From contig CAWGTU010000001.1 in NCBI GenBank assembly GCA_963825635.1, forward strand, positions 1,426,001-1,490,000: DNA of 64,000 nt. The letters are read 5' to 3'. The stretch comes from JAOUEA01 sp963825635. Lineage in GTDB: Bacteria; Actinomycetota; UBA4738; HRBIN12. The translations under genes were made by a program, and so were the position numbers. Within the stretch, counting starts at the first letter, position 1, and each line of letters starts with the position of its first letter. Shown here one piece after another: positions 60,664 through 64,000 of the stretch. The notes beneath the pieces were generated by a model. The model saw nothing but the letters and a program-made list of their open reading frames with translations, was not told where the DNA came from and did no database searches.

Positions 60664-61892
60664 TGCCCTCGGGCCGGGGACTCGTCGTCTTCGGCGTCGG
60701 CCTCGCGATGTGGGTCGCGGCCCGGCTCGTCGGCTCGTCGGGGATGGAGGTCGTCGGCATCGGCCTCGTCGCGTTGCCGTTCCTCGCGGGCGCGTTCGTC
60801 CGCTGGGGTCACACGAAGCTCCGGATCCGCCGCCGCTTGTCCGACGTTCGAGTGGCGCCGGGCACCCGCGTCACCGTGCGCCTCGACGTCGAGAACGCGT
60901 CGCCGGTCCCCTCACCCGTCCTCCTGGTGGAGGACCGCCTACCGGCCGCGCTCGGACGACCGGCGCGCCTCGTCGTCTCCGGCCTGCCGGGGAAGGGCTC
61001 GCAGGGCGTGGCCTACACGGTGCTGCCGCAGACCCGCGGTCGGTACCGGTTGGGACCGCTCACGGTCGACGTCTCCGACCCGTTCGCGCTGACGCGGCAG
61101 CGCCTGGAGTTCGACGACATCGACGAGCTGCTCGTCACGCCGGAGATCGAGGACCTGTTCGCCGCCCCCGACTCGGGCCTCGGACCGAACTGGGGGGCCA
61201 CCCGCGCGCGACAGCTCTTCCGGACGGGCGAGGAGTACTACACGATGCGCCAGTACCAGCTCGGTGACGACCTGCGGCGGATCCACTGGCCGTCGGTGGC
61301 CCGCACGGGCGACCTGATGATCCGCCAGGACGAGTCGTCCCGGCGCGCGAGCGGTCTCGTGTTCCTGGACAACCGGGGCCATGCGCTCGGGCAGGCCCAC
61401 TCCCCCGCCTTCGAGCGCGCCGTCTCGGTCGCCGCCACGCTCGGCGTCATGCTGGCCCAGCGGGGCTTCGCGCTGCGTCTGGGCACCACCGAGGCACCCG
61501 CGGCCACCGTGAGCGAGGAGCGCCTCCTCGACGCGCTCTCTGGCATCGGTCACGCATCGGCCCGTTCGGTCGGTCCCGCGCTGGCTCATCTGCGCGCCGG
61601 CGCGACGGCCGACACCTCGCTCGTGTACGTCGCGGCGCCGCCCGCGCCGGGCGAGCTCTCCTCGCTGATCAGGGCGGGAGCCGGCTTCGGGCCGAAGCTC
61701 GTCGTGCTGGTGCATCCGGTGGATCCCCAGACCCTCCCCCCTGGGCGGGCCGCCCAGCTCGAAGGCCGGGCGACCCAGGCCACCATGGCGTTCGCGCGCG
61801 CAGGATGGGATTGCATCGTCTTGACCCCCTCGACCCCGTTGAAGGAACGATGGCACGCTCCCCGGGAACGTCCGCTCGCACGCAGCGTGTGA
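60663..61892 (+). CDS. DUF58 domain protein
   Basis: A 409-residue protein with two N-terminal membrane segments (residues 5-45) and the DUF58 core (YRLGPLTVDVSDPFAL, EYYTMRQYQLGDDLRRIHWP). DUF58 proteins are VWA-like partners of MoxR. ATG at 60663 overlaps the moxR stop; the transglutaminase start lies inside its 3' end (43-bp overlap). Exact role unknown, usually linked to envelope or protein maturation. Confidence 0.93.
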   Translation: MPSGRGLVVFGVGLAMWVAARLVGSSGMEVVGIGLVALPFLAGAFVRWGHTKLRIRRRLSDVRVAPGTRVTVRLDVENASPVPSPVLLVEDRLPAALGRPARLVVSGLPGKGSQGVAYTVLPQTRGRYRLGPLTVDVSDPFALTRQRLEFDDIDELLVTPEIEDLFAAPDSGLGPNWGATRARQLFRTGEEYYTMRQYQLGDDLRRIHWPSVARTGDLMIRQDESSRRASGLVFLDNRGHALGQAHSPAFERAVSVAATLGVMLAQRGFALRLGTTEAPAATVSEERLLDALSGIGHASARSVGPALAHLRAGATADTSLVYVAAPPAPGELSSLIRAGAGFGPKLVVLVHPVDPQTLPPGRAAQLEGRATQATMAFARAGWDCIVLTPSTPLKERWHAPRERPLARSV

Positions 61893-64000
61893 TCGCCGGC
61901 GTCGCGACCGTCCTGGTCGCCGCGGCCGCGGCGATCGCGCTCGGTCGTGTCTTCGACGGCAACGGACCGACGCTCCGGCTCCTGGTTGCCGGCGTGGTGT
62001 CGGCCGTCATCGCGACGGCACTCGAGCGACGGAGCCTCGTGCTCGCGACGTTCGCGAGTGCCGCGGGCCTCGCGATCGCGATCGGCCTGTTGGTGTTCCC
62101 CGAGACCACCTGGCTCGGCCTGCCCACGCTCGAGACCCTCCGCGTGTCGCTCGACGCGGCGGCACGGGTGGGCGAGCAGGCACGGGTGCAGGTGGCGCCC
62201 TCACCGCCGCTCGCCCCCTTGATGCTCGCCGGGATCGCGGGCGTGTGGGCCGCGGTGTTCGCCGCGCACTCGCTCGCGTTCCGTGCCGGCAGCCCGTTGC
62301 TCGCCCTGCTCCCGCCGATCGCGCTCGTCGGGTTCGCCGACTCGGTGCTGGAGGACGTGATCCGTCCGATCTTCGGGTTGCTCTTCCTGGTCGCGGCCTC
62401 CGCGCTGCTGTTCGCCGATGGCCTACGCCGGGTGCAGGGGTGGGGTCCGGTCTGGACGAGTCCCGGCAGGGTCGCCCGGCTCGATGTCGCGGCCGGCCGC
62501 GGCGCGAGGCGGGTCGCCGCCGCCGCGGTGATGGTCGCCGCGGTCGCCCCCATCGTGCTTCCCGGCTTCGGCTCTCGTGGTGTGATCGATCTCTCCAGCG
62601 CCGACGACGGCCGGGTGAGGATCGATCCCTTGGTCTCGGTGCAGGAGAGCCTGCAACGCGACGAGATCCTCCCCGTGTTCGACGTCGAGGCCGAGGTCGG
62701 CCGGTACTGGCGGATGGTCGCCCTGCCGAACTTCGACGGCCAGCGCTGGAGCGAGGACCCGGCCCCGACCACCCTCGCGATCGAGCCCGATGCGACGCTC
62801 GCCACGACGACCCCGGTCGCGGCTCCCGGCGAGACGACCGATGTCACGTTCACGACCGCGAGCGAGCTCGCGGGCCCCTGGCTGCCGCTCCCCTATCCGC
62901 CACGATCCACCGACGCGCAGCTCGACGGCATGCGGTGGGACCCCGAGGGCGGCTCGGTCCTCATCGAGGACGGCGTCGATGCCGGGGTGACCTACACGGC
63001 CGTCGCAGACGTCGTGCAGCCCACTCCCCAAGAGCTGCGAGCAGACCCTATCCCGGCGACCGGCGAGACGGTTCGCTACACGCAGTACCCTCAGGCCCTG
63101 CCGCCCGAGATCGCCGCCACCGCCGTCGCGTGGACCCAAGGCGCCTCCTCCCCGTACGACAAGATCATCGCGATCCAGGACCGGTTCACCGGGGGCGACT
63201 TCGAGTACGACGACACCGTGCCCGGCTCCCAGAGCGACCGGGCGATGGTGGAGTTCCTGGAAGAGACGAAGGCCGGTTTCTGCCAGCAATTCTCGAGCAC
63301 GATGGCGGTGATGCTCCGCACGCTCGGCATCCCGACGCGCCTGGCCGTCGGCTTCACGCCCGGCGATGCGAAGGGCTCGCCGGAACGATTCTCGGTGACC
63401 ACCGAGAACGCGCATTCGTGGGTCGAGGTGTTCTTCCCGTCGTTCGGGTGGGTGCCGTTCGAGCCGACCCCGAACCGCCAGAACGTGGAGGCCTACCCCT
63501 ACCTCGACCCGGGCGCGTCGACGCCCTGCGTCAACCCCGACGGGTCGCCGTGCGGACCCGAGGGTCAAGGAGGTGCCGACGCGTCGGAAGGGTCTGAGAA
63601 CGCGGCGACCTCCACAAACGTCCGGGAGGGCGTGCCGCCCGGCCTCCTGGGACCACGCAGCGGCGGTGGCGGGCCGATCGACCCGTTCGGCGTCGCAGCT
63701 GCGGGCGTCGATCCCGGCCCCGTGACCGCGCGCAACGCGGTCCTCGCCGGACTCGTCGCCGCCGGCGTGGCGCTGGCGCTCGTCCCACCGGTGCGAGCGT
63801 GGCAACGACGGCGACGGCTGCGACGCGCCGGACCGGCACCGCGCAGCCTGGTCCTCGCGACGTACGACGTGTTCACCGACCGTGCGGCCGAGCTGGGGCA
63901 CCCGAGGGCTCCGGGTCAGACGCTCGAGGAGTACCGCCGAGCCGTCGCGGGCGAGGCACGGCTCGGCGGCGGCGACCTCGACCGGCTGACGGCCGTCGCG
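61850..64000 (+). CDS. TgpA-like membrane transglutaminase (3' end outside window)
   Basis: At least 717 residues, running off the right edge. The N-terminal third has about six membrane segments; an extracytoplasmic transglutaminase core follows with catalytic Cys in KAGFCQQFSSTMAVML and His in ENAHSWVEVFFPSFGW; the third position reads PFEPTP (Glu where family members often have Asp). A further TM near residue 630 leads to a cytoplasmic DUF4129-like domain (SLVLATYDVFTDRAAELG, TLEEYRR). ATG at 61850 has GAAGGA 4 bases upstream. Third gene of the moxR operon; such sets act on cell-surface proteins or peptides. Confidence 0.9.
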   Translation, partial: MARSPGTSARTQRVIAGVATVLVAAAAAIALGRVFDGNGPTLRLLVAGVVSAVIATALERRSLVLATFASAAGLAIAIGLLVFPETTWLGLPTLETLRVSLDAAARVGEQARVQVAPSPPLAPLMLAGIAGVWAAVFAAHSLAFRAGSPLLALLPPIALVGFADSVLEDVIRPIFGLLFLVAASALLFADGLRRVQGWGPVWTSPGRVARLDVAAGRGARRVAAAAVMVAAVAPIVLPGFGSRGVIDLSSADDGRVRIDPLVSVQESLQRDEILPVFDVEAEVGRYWRMVALPNFDGQRWSEDPAPTTLAIEPDATLATTTPVAAPGETTDVTFTTASELAGPWLPLPYPPRSTDAQLDGMRWDPEGGSVLIEDGVDAGVTYTAVADVVQPTPQELRADPIPATGETVRYTQYPQALPPEIAATAVAWTQGASSPYDKIIAIQDRFTGGDFEYDDTVPGSQSDRAMVEFLEETKAGFCQQFSSTMAVMLRTLGIPTRLAVGFTPGDAKGSPERFSVTTENAHSWVEVFFPSFGWVPFEPTPNRQNVEAYPYLDPGASTPCVNPDGSPCGPEGQGGADASEGSENAATSTNVREGVPPGLLGPRSGGGGPIDPFGVAAAGVDPGPVTARNAVLAGLVAAGVALALVPPVRAWQRRRRLRRAGPAPRSLVLATYDVFTDRAAELGHPRAPGQTLEEYRRAVAGEARLGGGDLDRLTAVA

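Noticed and set aside
62245..63597. Long Arg/Gly-rich frame on the plus strand
   Set aside because: It is an out-of-frame shadow of the transglutaminase gene, which is open from 61850 to the window edge with recognisable motifs.
1..64000. Mobile elements, CRISPR arrays, prophage or resistance islands
   Set aside because: No transposase, integrase, terminal inverted repeats, regular short repeats or codon-use breaks were seen; gene content is core throughout.

Overview
The window is about 64 kb of GC-rich chromosomal DNA from an actinobacterium (Actinomycetota). The evidence is a full dcw (division and cell wall) cluster with mraZ, ftsZ, sepF, yggT and divIVA, a meso-diaminopimelate-type MurE (DNPR motif), an IdeR/MntR-like regulator, a T-box in front of ileS, leaderless-type promoters and very GC-rich codon use. 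I cannot place it below phylum level; it does not look like Streptomyces or Mycobacterium gene order. No phage, transposon, CRISPR array or integration site was seen. Almost all of the window is core genome, tightly packed, with most operon junctions being 4-bp GTGA/ATGA or 1-bp TGATG overlaps.

Layout. 1-1.6 kb: 3' part of a TPR-rich signalling ATPase. 1.6-4.2 kb: polar amino-acid ABC importer 1 (minus). 4.3-10.5 kb: minus-strand run rpsA, coaE, HAD hydrolase, DUF2203, hydroxyacid dehydrogenase and a two-gene ABC exporter. 10.6-13.3 kb: polA. 13.3-15.1 kb (plus): MntR/IdeR-like regulator and an FTR1-type iron permease with a promoter bracketed by two inverted repeats. 15.1-15.5 kb: an isolated strong promoter and structured-RNA candidate. 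15.5-18.2 kb: amino-acid ABC importer 2. 18.4-19.5 kb: orphan binding lipoprotein, then tRNA-Leu(CAA) (plus). 19.7-20.6 kb: ornithine cyclodeaminase-like gene. 20.6-26.4 kb: a liv-type branched-chain amino-acid importer (livKHMGF). 26.6-30.1 kb: trpCBA headed by a divergent HisA/PriA-like gene, with no trpF. 30.1-30.8 kb: LON-domain protein (plus). 30.8-36.6 kb: dnaE, rluD-like, lspA, DksA-like and DUF167 genes. 36.6-40.1 kb (plus): T-box leader and ileS. 40.1-58.8 kb (minus): the dcw cluster, transcribed mraZ, small membrane ORF, rsmH, ftsL/ftsI, murE, murF, mraY, murD, ftsW, murG, murC, murB, ftsQ, ftsZ, yggS, sepF, yggT, divIVA, small membrane ORF. 58.9-59.4 kb: HNH endonuclease. 59.4-64 kb (plus): structured leader, then moxR, DUF58 and transglutaminase operon running off the window.

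How the genes work together. The dcw block carries the cytoplasmic and lipid-linked steps of peptidoglycan synthesis (MurB to MurG, MraY), the septal synthase pair (FtsW, FtsI), and the Z-ring and its membrane anchor (FtsZ, SepF), with DivIVA at the end. The three amino-acid importers, tryptophan genes, OCD-like enzyme and ileS form an amino-acid supply and charging theme. RpsA, PolA, DnaE and IleS are housekeeping.

Most unusual points: ftsL and ftsI form one uninterrupted reading frame whose predicted topology is paradoxical; two structured-RNA candidates (15.2 kb and 59.45 kb); a LexA-type box next to the mraZ promoter; a HisA-like protein in the trpF position that lacks a family catalytic Asp; an IleS with a GVHH version of the HIGH motif; and mirrored inverted repeats around the FTR1 promoter.
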